Positions 1-8,662 of a stretch of DNA of 64,000 nucleotides are shown here, piece after piece. The position numbers and the translations under genes were made by a program. Every line of letters starts with the position of its first letter. The first letter of the stretch is position 1. Origin of the DNA: Streptomyces sp. WM6386 (GTDB lineage: Bacteria > Actinomycetota > Actinomycetes > Streptomycetales > Streptomycetaceae); contig NZ_JXTE01000017.1 in NCBI RefSeq assembly GCF_000972385.1, forward strand, positions 58,393 to 122,392. Reading direction: 5' to 3'. The notes beneath the pieces were generated by a model. That model was not told where the DNA came from. It searched no databases and saw nothing but the letters and a program-made list of their open reading frames with translations.

Positions 1-1234
1 CTCGCGCGGCCGGATCTGCGGCGCCCTTCTCGTCCTGCCCTCGGGCTGGCTGCTGGTGGAGCTCGTCCGTTCCTGGCAGGGCCTCGGCGGGCCGTGGGGG
101 ATGCTCGGCGCCAGTCAGTGGGAGGTGGAGCCGGCGCTGCGGCTGGCCTCGGTGGGCGGGGTGTGGCTGATCAGTTTCCTGGTGGTGGCCGTGAACGTCG
201 CGGTCGCCGTGCTGATCACCGTCCGGCAGTCCCGCGTTCCCGCCATGGCCGCTCTCATGGCCACGGCCGCCGCCGGCTCGGCGGCCTGGATGTGGTCACC
301 GCGCCCGGACGCCGACGGCGGCCTGCGGATCGCCGTCGTACAGCCGGGCGTCATCGAGGGCGGCGACCGGCGCTTCGCCCGCGAGGAACAGCTCACCCGT
401 CAACTGGCCGGGCAGGACGTCGACCTGGTCGTGTGGGGCGAGAGCAGTGTCGGCTTCGACCTCGTCGACCGGCCCGACCTCGCCCGCCGGCTCGCCGCGC
501 TCTCGAGCGAGACCGGCGCCGACATCCTCGTCAACGTGGACGCACGGCGCTCCGACAAGCCCGGCATCTACAAGAGTTCCGTGCTCGTCGGCCCCGACGG
601 CCTCACCGGCGACCGCTACGACAAGATGCGGCTCGTGCCCTTCGGCGAGTACATCCCCTTCCGCTCACTGCTCGGCTGGGCGACCTCGGTCGGCAAGGCG
701 GCGGGCGAGAACCGCAGGCAGGGCTCCGAACAGGTCGTGATGGACGTCGGCCACGGGCTGAGGGTCGGTCCGATGGTCTGCTTCGAGTCCGCGTTCCCCG
801 ACATGAGCCGGCATCTCGCCGAGGACGGTGCCGAGGTACTGATCGCCCAGTCGTCGACGTCGTCCTTCCAGCACAGCTGGGCCCCCGAGCAGCACGCCTC
901 GCTCGCCGCCCTGCGCGCCGCCGAGACGGGCCGCCCGATGGTCCACTCGACCCTGACCGGTGTCTCGGCCGTCTACGGCCCGGAGGGAGAGCGGGTCGGT
1001 TCATGGCTCGGCACGAGCGCGAGCGCGACGACGGTCTACGAGGTACCGCTGGCCACGGGTGTCACGCCATACGTCCGCTTCGGCGACTGGGTGCCCCACG
1101 CGGCGCTGCTCATCGTCGCCGTCTGGTGCGCGGGGCAGGGAGTCCGGGCCCTGCGGCTCAGGCGGCCCGCTCCCGGACCGCGCGTACCACCCGCTCGCAC
1201 AGCTCATGGGTCGCCAGCGCGTCCCGGGCGCTGA
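1..1234 (+). CDS. lnt: Apolipoprotein N-acyltransferase, 5' end cut by the window edge
   Basis: Membrane enzyme that adds the third acyl chain to the N-terminal cysteine of lipoproteins. The frame is open from base 2, so the start and first membrane helices lie outside the window; the GTG at 56 is only an internal codon. Seen: two hydrophobic helices, then a nitrilase-fold domain with the expected catalytic elements, Glu in VVWGESSV, Lys in YDKMRLVPFGEY and Cys in GPMVCFESAFP, then a final membrane helix. The last residues are Arg/Pro-rich and overlap the convergent oxidoreductase gene by 77 bp, so the tail may be an extension past the functional end. Family assignment is firm from the triad order. 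Confidence 0.9.
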   Translation, partial: SRGRICGALLVLPSGWLLVELVRSWQGLGGPWGMLGASQWEVEPALRLASVGGVWLISFLVVAVNVAVAVLITVRQSRVPAMAALMATAAAGSAAWMWSPRPDADGGLRIAVVQPGVIEGGDRRFAREEQLTRQLAGQDVDLVVWGESSVGFDLVDRPDLARRLAALSSETGADILVNVDARRSDKPGIYKSSVLVGPDGLTGDRYDKMRLVPFGEYIPFRSLLGWATSVGKAAGENRRQGSEQVVMDVGHGLRVGPMVCFESAFPDMSRHLAEDGAEVLIAQSSTSSFQHSWAPEQHASLAALRAAETGRPMVHSTLTGVSAVYGPEGERVGSWLGTSASATTVYEVPLATGVTPYVRFGDWVPHAALLIVAVWCAGQGVRALRLRRPAPGPRVPPARTAHGSPARPGR

Positions 1235-2063
1235 CCACCTTCCCCGCGCGCACGGCGTCCAGGAAGGCCATGACGACCTGCTCGATACCCCGCTGCCGGG
1301 CGACCGGAACCCAGTCCCCGCGCCGTCGCACGGTCGGCTGCCCCTTGTGGTCGATGACCTCGGCGAGGTTGACCACCTGACGCTTGGTGTCCTGCCCCGA
1401 CACCTCCAGGATCTCCTCGGCCGAGCCGCTGAGCCGGTTCATCACGCCGAGCGCGGTGAAGCCGTCCCCCGAGAGCTGGAGCACGAGGTGATGCAGCAGA
1501 CCGTCCTGGACCCGGGCGCGCACGGTGACGTCGTCGACCGGGCCCGGCGCCAGAAAGCGCAGGGTGTCGACGACATGGATGAAGTCGTCGAGGATCATCG
1601 ACCGCGGCTCCTCCGGCAGCCCGATCCGGTTCTTCTGCATGAGGATCAGCTCGCGCGGATGGTCGGCGCACTGTGCGTACCCGGGCGCGTAGCGCCGGTT
1701 GAAGCCGACCGCGAGAGACACCTCCCGCTCCTCCGCGAGGGCCACCAGCCGCTCCGAGTCGGCGAGTTCGTACGCCAGCGGCTTGTCGACGTACGTCGGT
1801 ACGCCCGCCTCCAGCAGCCGCGTCACGATCTCGGGGTGCACGACGGTGGGCGCGTGCACGAAGGCGGCGTCGAGCCCGACGGCGAGAAGTGAGTCGAGGT
1901 CCTGATGCCGCTGGGCCCCGGGCAGACGGAGGCCGTCGGCGACCCGGGCCAGCGTGGCCGGGGTGCGGGTCTGCAGATGGAGTTCGACGCCGGGCAGAGC
2001 GCCGAGCACCGGCAGATAGGCCTTGCGGGCGATGTCGCCGAGTCCGATGCAGCCGACCTTCAC
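1158..2063 (-). CDS. Gfo/Idh/MocA-family oxidoreductase
   Basis: NAD(P)-dependent dehydrogenase-like protein of 301 residues. The N-terminus VKVGCIGLGDIARKAYLP is a Rossmann nucleotide-binding segment with the GxGxxA pattern; YVDKPLA carries the conserved family lysine (EKP-type motif) about residue 92, followed by the C-terminal alpha/beta domain. The GTG at 2063 was chosen because GGGAG lies 9-10 bases upstream and the Rossmann strand begins immediately; the longer frame from 2111 adds an uncharged leader of no known fold. Convergent with lnt, overlapping it by 77 bp. The substrate, often a sugar or inositol derivative in this family, cannot be told from sequence. Confidence 0.85.
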   Translation of the reverse strand: MKVGCIGLGDIARKAYLPVLGALPGVELHLQTRTPATLARVADGLRLPGAQRHQDLDSLLAVGLDAAFVHAPTVVHPEIVTRLLEAGVPTYVDKPLAYELADSERLVALAEEREVSLAVGFNRRYAPGYAQCADHPRELILMQKNRIGLPEEPRSMILDDFIHVVDTLRFLAPGPVDDVTVRARVQDGLLHHLVLQLSGDGFTALGVMNRLSGSAEEILEVSGQDTKRQVVNLAEVIDHKGQPTVRRRGDWVPVARQRGIEQVVMAFLDAVRAGKVVSARDALATHELCERVVRAVRERAA

Positions 2064-2076
2064 TACTGGGTTCTCC

Positions 2077-3258
2077 CTACCGCTTGCCCGCGCCTGACAC
2101 GACCGAAGCATACGGCGGCTGCGGCGGCCGCCAGTCGGCGATGCCGTCGAATCCGCGCAGGAAGAGGGCCGGACCGGCGAGGGAGAGCGCGGCGATCGCG
2201 GAGTTGCGTACGGCCATGAGGGCGCGGTTCGGCGTCATGTTGAGGCGTCCGATCCTGACGGCCTGGCGGGCTATGGCGGTCGTACGGGGAAGGCGTGCCG
2301 CCGAATACGCGGCCAGGTCGTCCGCATGGTGCGCCACGACGACCGCGTCCTCGATCGCCTGGTTGCCGCCCTGGCCGAGGGTCGGGGGCATGGCGTGCGC
2401 GGCGTCGCCGAGGAGGGCGACCCGGCCGTGATGGAAGGCGGGCAGGGGTTCGGCGATGTGGTGGACGTCGTGGCGCAGGACGTCCTCGGGGCGGGCCGCG
2501 GCGAGAACGGCGGGGATGGGGTCGTGCCAGTCGCCGTAGCGGCGGACGAGTTCGGCCCTCTCGTCCGGGGCCCGCTCCCCCGCGGGCGCCAGGGCGGCGG
2601 CGTACGCGTAGACCCGGCCGTCCTTGAGCGGGTGGGTGCCCCAGATGCGGCCCCGGCCCCAGGTCTCGTGCGAGGCGAACTCCGTGGCGGGCACGGGGAT
2701 CACCACACGCCAGGTGGTGAAACCGGAGTGGACGGCGCCGGGGTGGTCCGGGAACAGCGTGGCGCGTACGGCGGAGCGGACGCCGTCGGCGGCGATGACG
2801 AGGTCGGCCTCCAGCTCGCCGTCGGGCGTCCGCACGCGGGCCGGGCGGTGGGCGTCGCCGGGGTCGACGAGGGTGCTCTCGGCAGCCGTGCGGATGGCGT
2901 CCGGGGGGAGCAGTGCGGCCAGGCTGTTGATGAGGGTGGCCCGGTGCAGCAGCACGAGCGGGCCGCCGAAGCGCTCGGCCGCGGCGGCGGCACTGGAGCG
3001 GGAGAGCCAGCGCCCGCCGGGGGTGCGCAGGCCTCCGTCGCCCGTCCAGGCGGCGAGGTCGCGGATCTCGTCGCCGATGCCGATGACGTCCAGGGCGCGC
3101 AGGGAGTTGGGGGCCAGGGAGATGGCGGCGCCGACCGGTTCCAGGGAGCGGGCCCGCTCCAGGACGGTGACCTGCCTGCCGCTCAGGTGCAGGGCGGCGG
3201 CCGCGGTCAGGCCGCATATGCCGCCGCCGATGACGACGACGCGCCGGGTCTGTGTCAT
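2077..3258 (-). CDS. FAD-dependent monooxygenase (PHBH-type)
   Basis: Flavin hydroxylase of 393 residues, probably cytoplasmic and NAD(P)H-dependent. Seen: N-terminal VVVIGGGICGLTAAAAL (GxGxxG FAD motif), a DLVIAADGVRSAVR segment (DG motif contacting FAD and NAD(P)H), and GRVALLGDAAHAMPP near residue 270 (GD motif). Start at ATG 3258, preceded by GAGG; the frame also allows GTG 3264. It is divergent from a TetR regulator, and the shared 70-bp gap holds two near-identical 14-bp palindromes, so the regulator very likely represses this gene. The substrate is unknown, presumably an aromatic or polyketide-like compound. Confidence 0.85.
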   Translation of the reverse strand: MTQTRRVVVIGGGICGLTAAAALHLSGRQVTVLERARSLEPVGAAISLAPNSLRALDVIGIGDEIRDLAAWTGDGGLRTPGGRWLSRSSAAAAAERFGGPLVLLHRATLINSLAALLPPDAIRTAAESTLVDPGDAHRPARVRTPDGELEADLVIAADGVRSAVRATLFPDHPGAVHSGFTTWRVVIPVPATEFASHETWGRGRIWGTHPLKDGRVYAYAAALAPAGERAPDERAELVRRYGDWHDPIPAVLAAARPEDVLRHDVHHIAEPLPAFHHGRVALLGDAAHAMPPTLGQGGNQAIEDAVVVAHHADDLAAYSAARLPRTTAIARQAVRIGRLNMTPNRALMAVRNSAIAALSLAGPALFLRGFDGIADWRPPQPPYASVVSGAGKR

Positions 3259-3269
3259 GACCACTCCTC

Positions 3270-3311
3270 ACTACAGGTGTAGTTCCACACCAACCGTACT
3301 ACAGCTGTAGT
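3270..3311. promoter_or_regulatory. Twin TetR operator
   Basis: Two copies of ACTACAGSTGTAGT at 3270-3283 and 3298-3311, 28 bp centre to centre. The right copy is a perfect palindrome; the left has one mismatch (G for C). They lie between the divergent monooxygenase and TetR genes, the right one only 21 bases before the TetR ATG. Placement, symmetry and spacing fit autorepression and co-repression by the neighbouring TetR protein; that function is inferred. Confidence 0.8.
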
Positions 3312-3332
3312 GCGCCGGGTAGATTGAGCTCC

Positions 3333-3929
3333 ATGCCCGTACGCACCGAACCGGCCCCGGCCTCCCGTACCGATCTCGTCGCCGACACCGCGCTCGCGCT
3401 GCTCGCCGAGCGCGGAATGCGCGGGCTCACCCACCGGGCCGTCGACGAGGTGGCCGCGCTGCCCCAGGGCTCCACGTCGAATCTCGCCCGCACCCGACAG
3501 GCGCTGCTGGAGCTGGCGGTGCGCCGGCTGGCCGACCGCGAGGCCAAGGTGCTGGCGCTCGACGAGATGCCGGACCCGCAGGCCGGCCTCCCCGCGCTGG
3601 TGGAGGCGCTGGCGCTGGCGACGCACCGCGCCCTCACCCACCACCGCGAACTGACCCTCGCCCGCTACGAACTGGCCCTGGAGGCCACGCGCCGCCCCGA
3701 GCTGCGGGCCTACTTCGACGCCACCGGCGCCCGCTTCCGGGACCAGCTCGCCGTCCTCGTCACGGCCATGGGCTCCACCGAACCGGACCGGCATGTGCTG
3801 TCCCTGGTGGCCTGGGCGGACGGGCTGATGTTCTCCTGCGTGGCCGGGTCGTTCAGTACGCGGGTGCCGGGGCCGGAGGAGGTCCGGGCGGGGCTGCGGG
3901 AACTGCTCGACGGGATGCTCGGCGCCTGA
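3333..3929 (+). CDS. TetR-family transcriptional regulator
   Basis: Repressor of 198 residues. The N-terminal part (about 10-60) has the TetR helix-turn-helix: ADTALALLAERGMRGLTHRAV, then a recognition-helix region with NLARTRQALLE. The C-terminal two thirds are helical and would form the ligand and dimer domain. ATG 3333 is preferred over the TTG at 3324; no clear ribosome site is visible, so the transcript may be leaderless or nearly so. Divergent from the FAD monooxygenase with twin palindromes between, the usual layout of a drug- or metabolite-responsive repressor and its target. The inducer is not predictable. Confidence 0.85.
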   Translation: MPVRTEPAPASRTDLVADTALALLAERGMRGLTHRAVDEVAALPQGSTSNLARTRQALLELAVRRLADREAKVLALDEMPDPQAGLPALVEALALATHRALTHHRELTLARYELALEATRRPELRAYFDATGARFRDQLAVLVTAMGSTEPDRHVLSLVAWADGLMFSCVAGSFSTRVPGPEEVRAGLRELLDGMLGA

Positions 3930-3970
3930 AATACGTGGCCGGACCTGGTGGATTGGGACACGATGCGGGC

Positions 3971-4483
3971 ATGACGACGCAGCGAAGTGAACCCGCCACC
4001 GACGCCGACGAGCGGACCATGCTGGAAGGCTGGCTCGACTACCACCGGCAGACCTTGGCCTGGAAGTGCGAGGGCCTGACCGACGCCCAACTCAGGACCG
4101 CCGCCGTGGAGCCCTCCGAACTGTCCCTGATGGGGCTGGTGCGGCATCTGGCGGAGTGCGAGCGGGGCTGGTTCCGCAAGGTGCTGGCCGACGACGATCA
4201 GGGGCCGCTCTACTACAGCGACGAGGACCCGGACGGCGAGTTCCATCTCACCGAGGCGGACACCTGGGAGGAGGCCCACGCCACCTGGCAGGCCGAGATC
4301 GAGGTCGCCCGGCGCAACGCGGCCGGCCTCGGGCTGGACGACATGTCCGCGGGCAAGCACCGGCGCACCGGCGAGCGCTTCAACCTGCGGTGGATCTACA
4401 CCCACATGATCGAGGAGTACGCCCGCCACAACGGCCACGCCGACCTGCTCCGCGAGCGCCTCGACGGCGCGACCGGCGACTGA
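3971..4483 (+). CDS. DinB-like (DUF664) family protein
   Basis: Protein of 170 residues with the four-helix DinB/YfiT-like fold pattern. Seen: WLDYHRQTLAWKCEGLT, then GLVRHLAECERGWF near residue 60 and YTHMIEEYARHNGHADLLRE near the C-terminus, which supply the three histidines that bind a metal in this superfamily. Members often act as mycothiol-dependent transferases or stress proteins; the particular reaction here is unknown. ATG 3971 was chosen because the upstream frame extension (from 3935) is Gly-rich and not conserved in appearance. It stands alone between the TetR gene and a lipoprotein gene. Confidence 0.8.
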   Translation: MTTQRSEPATDADERTMLEGWLDYHRQTLAWKCEGLTDAQLRTAAVEPSELSLMGLVRHLAECERGWFRKVLADDDQGPLYYSDEDPDGEFHLTEADTWEEAHATWQAEIEVARRNAAGLGLDDMSAGKHRRTGERFNLRWIYTHMIEEYARHNGHADLLRERLDGATGD

Positions 4484-4595
4484 CGTCACCCTCGCGGAGG
4501 CCCCGCCCTCCGTACGGGGCCGGAGATCACCCGTGCGGGGCAACCTCCGCTGGTCCGCTGTACCAAACCCGGCGCGACCCAGCAGAGTTGCGCGG

Positions 4596-5066
4596 GTGCA
4601 TCGAACGACGACCACCGCAACGCTCCTGGTCACCGTGGCCGTCTCGGCCCTCTCCGGCTGTGTGACCGTCCAGCACCCATCCGTCGCCCCGGGTCCACCG
4701 GTGGCGCCGTCGCAGCCGACGGCGCCCCGGCCCGACGGCCGGGCGGAGCCGCAGGTCGTGCAGGCACCGGCCCAGGAGGCCCTGCAACTGATCGAGTCGT
4801 CCCGCAAGTCGGGACGGAGTACGCCCCTACCGAAGGAGGCACCCCCCTCCTCCGCCGCCGCGCCGGCGCCCGGGCAACAGCCGCACGCCCGGCCGGCCCA
4901 TCCCCACCCCGGACACCCCGAGGCCCCGCGTCCACACGTCGAGATTCCCGACGTCGCCGGCCAGGTCCCGAAAAACCCGGACGTCTGCAAGCTCGGCAAG
5001 CAGTACGGCGGCTGGCGCAAGGACAGCCCGGAGGCGGTGATCTGCGAGCGGACGTACGGGCGTTAG
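4596..5066 (+). CDS. Putative lipoprotein, Pro-rich
   Basis: Hypothetical protein of 156 residues. From the GTG at 4596 it begins with a short basic segment and a hydrophobic stretch ending in the lipobox LSGC, followed by a Pro/Ala/Gln-rich linker (about residues 25-110) and a compact C-terminal end with two cysteines (DVCKLGKQYGGW and AVICERTYG). This suggests an envelope lipoprotein with a small disulfide-linked C-terminal module. No domain is recognised. The frame is open back to 4533, but the signal peptide fixes the start at 4596. A GC-rich tandem repeat begins soon after its stop. Confidence 0.65.
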   Translation: MHRTTTTATLLVTVAVSALSGCVTVQHPSVAPGPPVAPSQPTAPRPDGRAEPQVVQAPAQEALQLIESSRKSGRSTPLPKEAPPSSAAAPAPGQQPHARPAHPHPGHPEAPRPHVEIPDVAGQVPKNPDVCKLGKQYGGWRKDSPEAVICERTYGR

Positions 5067-5549
5067 CCGGGGCCGCGGGGCGGGCCCCAGCCAGGGCCGG
5101 GCAGGCGGGCGCAAGCCAAGCCTGCCGCGGGGCGGGCGCCAGCCAGGGCCGGGCAGGCGGGCGCAAGCCAAGCCAGGCGGGCGCAAGCCAAGCCAGGCGG
5201 GCGCAAGCCAAGCCAGGCGGGCGCAAGCCAAGCCAGGCGGGCGCAAGCCAGGGGCCGGGCGGGCGCAAGCCAGGGGCCGGGCGGGCGCAAGCCAGGGGCC
5301 GGGCGGGTGTGACCCAAGGTCATGCAGGCGTCCGCCAGACATGCGCGGCGGGCATCAGCCAGGCGTGCGACGGTGCTGGCCGAGGCGCGGCAGCCGCCGG
5401 GTGAAACGCCGCTAGGTGCGGGGCGGGACACCGCAAGGCGCCGCGAGGCGCGGGGCCAAGCGCCGCGAGGATGCCGGACTGGGTGCCAGCCGATCGGATT
5501 GCCGCCTCACCGACCGCCCCACCGGCCGCGCCGCCCCGCCTCCGCCACC
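5067..5549. other. Gene-free stretch with tandem repeat
   Basis: 483 bp between the lipoprotein gene and the TPR-like gene. Its left half is a GC-rich tandem repeat (see 5161-5306) with degenerate flanking copies from about 5077. The right half is GC-rich and I see no gene, promoter or hairpin I would defend. Open frames here are by-products of the repeat and base composition. Confidence 0.7.
5161..5306. repeat. Tandem repeat, 20-bp and 22-bp units
   Basis: Four exact head-to-tail copies of the 20-bp unit gcgcaagccaagccaggcgg (5161-5240) run directly into three exact copies of a related 22-bp unit (5241-5262, 5263-5284, 5285-5306) that starts gcgcaagcca and ends ggggccgggcgg. Degenerate relatives extend left to about 5077. 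There are no spacers, so this is not a CRISPR array. The perfect identity suggests recent expansion by slippage. Confidence 0.9.
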
Positions 5550-6104
5550 TCAGGGCCGCTGTCGCGGCGGCCCCCACCCTGCGGTGCCGGAGGAACCGCC
5601 TTCCCCGAGCCGCAGCTCCAGTCGGCTGATCGCCGCCCGTACCCCGTCCCCGTAACTGTCGTCGCCGAGTGATTCCGCCGCCCCTCGCGCCCGGCGCAGA
5701 TGCGTGCGGGCGGCGTCGGAGCGGCCGAGCTTCACATAGTCGGCCGCCAGGTTCAGATGCAGCGAGGGGTACAGCGCCCTGACCGCGAGCGCGCTCTCGT
5801 GCTCGGCGAGACGGTCGTCCGTGAGTTCCTCGGCGGCCGTCAACGCCCTCAGGTCCCAAGCGAGTTCGTCCGAGGGGTCGTCGTGGGTGTCGGCCATGTA
5901 GTGGGCGAGGGTGCAGCGGTGCAGCGGGTCGCCGTCCTCGCCGATCTCCGCCCACAGGTCCAGGAAGCGGTGCCGGGCCTCTTCGCGATCCCCCGCGTGA
6001 TGCAGCATGACGACCTGCCCGATCCGCGTCATCACGGCATCGGGCGCCGTCTGCTCCTGTCGCTCCGCCACCGCGTCCTCCGGGCACTCGTCGGGCAATA
6101 CCAC
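5550..6104 (-). CDS. Tetratricopeptide-like helical protein
   Basis: Hypothetical 184-residue protein made of amphipathic helices resembling TPR units: GQVVMLHHAGDREEARHRF, ALYPSLHLNLAADYVKLGR and AARTHLRRARGAAESLGDD fit the helix-turn-helix spacing with small residues at the packing positions. It probably serves as a binding scaffold in the cytoplasm; no enzyme motif is seen. The last 20 residues are Gly/Pro-rich and outside the fold. GTG 6104 is used as start. It lies upstream of nothing obvious on its strand and is downstream of ung, separated by a terminator-like hairpin. Confidence 0.6.
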   Translation of the reverse strand: MVLPDECPEDAVAERQEQTAPDAVMTRIGQVVMLHHAGDREEARHRFLDLWAEIGEDGDPLHRCTLAHYMADTHDDPSDELAWDLRALTAAEELTDDRLAEHESALAVRALYPSLHLNLAADYVKLGRSDAARTHLRRARGAAESLGDDSYGDGVRAAISRLELRLGEGGSSGTAGWGPPRQRP

Positions 6105-6146
6105 CCGACGCTAACGGCCCCCACCGACAATCCCGGTCAGGCGGCA

Positions 6147-6176
6147 CCGGGCCGGTCCGACGGGGAACCGGCCCGG
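6147..6176 (-). terminator. Hairpin terminator after ung
   Basis: Perfect 10-bp stem, ccgggccggt (6147-6156) pairing with accggcccgg (6167-6176), loop of 10, just past the ung stop codon at 6183. There is no T-run, as is common for Streptomyces terminators. Confidence 0.55.
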
Positions 6177-6182
6177 CGGCAG

Positions 6183-6866
6183 TCAGCCCAGGTTCGGGAT
6201 CGCCCAGTCGATCGCCTCGTGGCCCTGGAGCGCCACCGCCTCGTTGATCTGCGTGAACGGGCGGGAGCCGAAGAACTTCTTCGCCGACAGCGGCGAGGGG
6301 TGCGCACCCTTGACCACGATGTGCCGGCTCTCGTCGATCAGCGGGAGCTTCTTCTGGGCGTAGTTGCCCCACAGCACGAAGACCGCCGGGTCGGGCCGGT
6401 CGGCCACCGCGCGGATGACCGCGTCGGTGAACTTCTCCCAGCCCTTGGCCTTGTGCGAGTTCGCCTCGCCGGCCCGGACGGTGAGCACCGCGTTGAGCAG
6501 CAGGACGCCCTGCTCGGCCCACGGCAGCAGATAGCCGTTGTCCGGGATGGGCGTGCCCAGCTCCTCCTTCATCTCCTTGTAGACGTTCCGGAGCGAGGGC
6601 GGCGTCTTGACCCCGGGGCGCACCGAGAAGCACAGACCGTGGCCCTGGCCCTCGCCGTGGTACGGATCCTGACCGAGGATCAGGACCTTCACCTTGTCGT
6701 ACGGCGTCGCGTCCAGCGCGGCGAAGACCTCCTCGCGCGGCGGATAGACGGGACCCTTCGCCCGCTCCTCCTCGACGAACTCGGTCAGCTCCTTGAAATA
6801 GGGCTGCTGGAGCTCGTCGCCCAGGACCCCGCGCCAGGACTCGGGCAGCATGGCGATGTCGGTCAC
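6183..6866 (-). CDS. ung: Uracil-DNA glycosylase, family 1
   Basis: Removes uracil from DNA to start base-excision repair. In the 227-residue product, GQDPYH (residues 65-70) carries the catalytic Asp67, FVLWG recognises uracil, and HPSPLS near residue 185 is the Leu-loop that enters the minor groove, so all family-1 motifs are intact. GTG 6866 is chosen because AAGGA sits 7 bases upstream, and the preceding frame from 6893 contains that site. It precedes no co-directional gene closely; a hairpin follows the stop. Confidence 0.95.
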   Translation of the reverse strand: MTDIAMLPESWRGVLGDELQQPYFKELTEFVEEERAKGPVYPPREEVFAALDATPYDKVKVLILGQDPYHGEGQGHGLCFSVRPGVKTPPSLRNVYKEMKEELGTPIPDNGYLLPWAEQGVLLLNAVLTVRAGEANSHKAKGWEKFTDAVIRAVADRPDPAVFVLWGNYAQKKLPLIDESRHIVVKGAHPSPLSAKKFFGSRPFTQINEAVALQGHEAIDWAIPNLG

Positions 6867-6935
6867 GTCAACGTCCTTATGTCGTGCGGTCACTTCAGGT
6901 CTCAGAACCTACAGGCGACCACTGACAGTGCGCCG

Positions 6936-8525
6936 CTACCAGCTGGTCTTCCGGTACAGCTCCCACATCGTCATCATGGTCGCCGGGTCGATGACGTTCT
7001 CCAGGCCGCCGATCTCCTCGTCCGCGGCCACGTACTGCTTGCCCTGCCACAGCGGCAGCAGCCGTGCGTCGTCCACGAGGATCTGCTGAGCGTCCTCGAT
7101 CTGCTGGGTCACGGCCCCGCGGTCGCTCTCCGCGCGCGACTCCGGCAGCAGCTTGCCGGTGATCTCGGGGGCGTCGTACGGGGTGCCGAGCGCGTTCTGC
7201 TCACCCACGAAGGGTGCGATGAAGTTGTCGGCGTCGTTGAAGTCGGGGAACCAACCGCGCCCGAACACCGGGTACTCGCCCTTCTGGTAGCCCTCGACGT
7301 AGGTCTTCCACGGGCGGCTCTTGAGGGTGACCGTGAAGAGGCCGGAGGCCTCCAGCTGCCGCTTCAGCTCCTCGAAGGCGGGCTTGGTCGTCGAGCCGTA
7401 GCGGTCGCTGGTGTACCAGAGGGTCAGCGGGACCTGCTCGGTGATCCCCGCCTGCGTGAGGAACCGTTTGGCCTTGGTCACGCTGGGGCTTCCGAAGTCG
7501 TCGAAGAAGCCCGTGGTGTGGCCGGTGAGTCCGGCCGGGACCATCGAGTACAGCGGCTGGACGGTGTCCTTGTAGACCTTGTGCACGAGCGCCGCGCGGT
7601 CGACGATCTGGGCGACGGCCCTGCGGACCGCGGGCTTCGCGGCCCAGGGGTCGCTGGGGTTGAACACCAGGTAACTGATCTCGGAGGTGGCGTTCTCGAC
7701 GAGCTGGAGCCCCTCCTTGCGCTGGTTGTCCTCGATGTCCACGGTGTCGGAGGCGGCGAGGCCGCGGTAGACGACCGAGATCTCCTTGTTCCTGAGGGCC
7801 TTGACCATGTCGTCCGACTGCTGGAAGTAGCGGATGGTGACGGCGTCGTTCTTGCTGTCCGCTATGCCCTTGTAGTTGTCGTTGCGGACGAGTTCGGCCT
7901 TCTCGCCCTCATCGAAAGCGTCGAGGGTGTAGGGCCCGGAGCCGCTGATCCCGCCGTCCTTGCGGATCTCGGTCGCGGAGTACTCCTCGGGGTCCACGAT
8001 CGACATGGCGGGCGTGGTGAGCACCAGGGGGAAAGTGGCGTCGGGCTGGCTGAGCTGGAAGACGACCTCGCGATCGCCCCTCACCTGCACTCGGGAGAGA
8101 GTGCCCAGCAGGCCCGCGGGGCCACCGTTGACGTTGATCTTCTTGATCCGGTCGAACGAGTACTTGACGGCCTTGGCGTCCAGTGTGTGCCCGTTGGAGA
8201 ACTTCAGGCCCTCGCGCAGCGTGCAGCTGTACTCGGTGCTCGACGCGTCCGTGAACTCGCAGCTCTCAGCGGCGTCGGGCTCGGGTTCGGTGCCACCGGG
8301 GGAGTAGTTCAGGAGCGTCTGATAGACGTTGCGGAACAGCTCCCAGGAATTGTCCCAGGAGGCCGCGGGGTCCAGCGTGGCCGGGGCACTGGTGGTTCCG
8401 ACGACGATCGGGTCCCCGCCATCGGAGGAATCCGAGGAGAACACACCACATCCGGCCACCAACGAGGATATGGATGCGATGGCTGCTATCCGCCGAAGGC
8501 CTCTGATCCGGTTGAACACGCGCAC
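6936..8525 (-). CDS. Oligopeptide-type ABC transporter binding lipoprotein
   Basis: Extracellular solute-binding protein of family 5 (DppA/OppA type), 529 residues. Seen: basic N-terminus, hydrophobic segment and lipobox LVAGC at about residues 22-26, then GTTSAPATLDPAASWDNSWE and the family region RNVYQTLLNYSPGG. The body continues in the canonical way (FKLS..GHTLDAKAVKYSFDRI-type segment, NPSDPWAAKPAVRRAV). It has no permease or ATPase partner in the window, so it is an orphan binding protein that must share a transporter encoded elsewhere or act as a sensor. Ligand is probably a peptide; not provable here. Confidence 0.88.
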   Translation of the reverse strand: MRVFNRIRGLRRIAAIASISSLVAGCGVFSSDSSDGGDPIVVGTTSAPATLDPAASWDNSWELFRNVYQTLLNYSPGGTEPEPDAAESCEFTDASSTEYSCTLREGLKFSNGHTLDAKAVKYSFDRIKKINVNGGPAGLLGTLSRVQVRGDREVVFQLSQPDATFPLVLTTPAMSIVDPEEYSATEIRKDGGISGSGPYTLDAFDEGEKAELVRNDNYKGIADSKNDAVTIRYFQQSDDMVKALRNKEISVVYRGLAASDTVDIEDNQRKEGLQLVENATSEISYLVFNPSDPWAAKPAVRRAVAQIVDRAALVHKVYKDTVQPLYSMVPAGLTGHTTGFFDDFGSPSVTKAKRFLTQAGITEQVPLTLWYTSDRYGSTTKPAFEELKRQLEASGLFTVTLKSRPWKTYVEGYQKGEYPVFGRGWFPDFNDADNFIAPFVGEQNALGTPYDAPEITGKLLPESRAESDRGAVTQQIEDAQQILVDDARLLPLWQGKQYVAADEEIGGLENVIDPATMMTMWELYRKTSW

Positions 8526-8662
8526 GCTCCTCGAGCTGCCATACCAAGGGTTGGCAGACCATACCGCAGCTTTACGCGGCCTGAACCGGGTCCTCCGGCT
8601 TGTGGACAGGAGGTGCTGTTGTGTCGGCCTTGTCGACGGCCTGTGCAGGTGCTGTACGTGAA

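Noticed and set aside
5161..5306. CRISPR-like array
   Set aside because: Units are joined directly with no spacers and no cas genes are near.
4630..5342. Minus-strand frames encoding Leu/Ala/Pro repeats
   Set aside because: They are translations of the 20/22-bp tandem repeat in several frames at once; no start site or conserved pattern.
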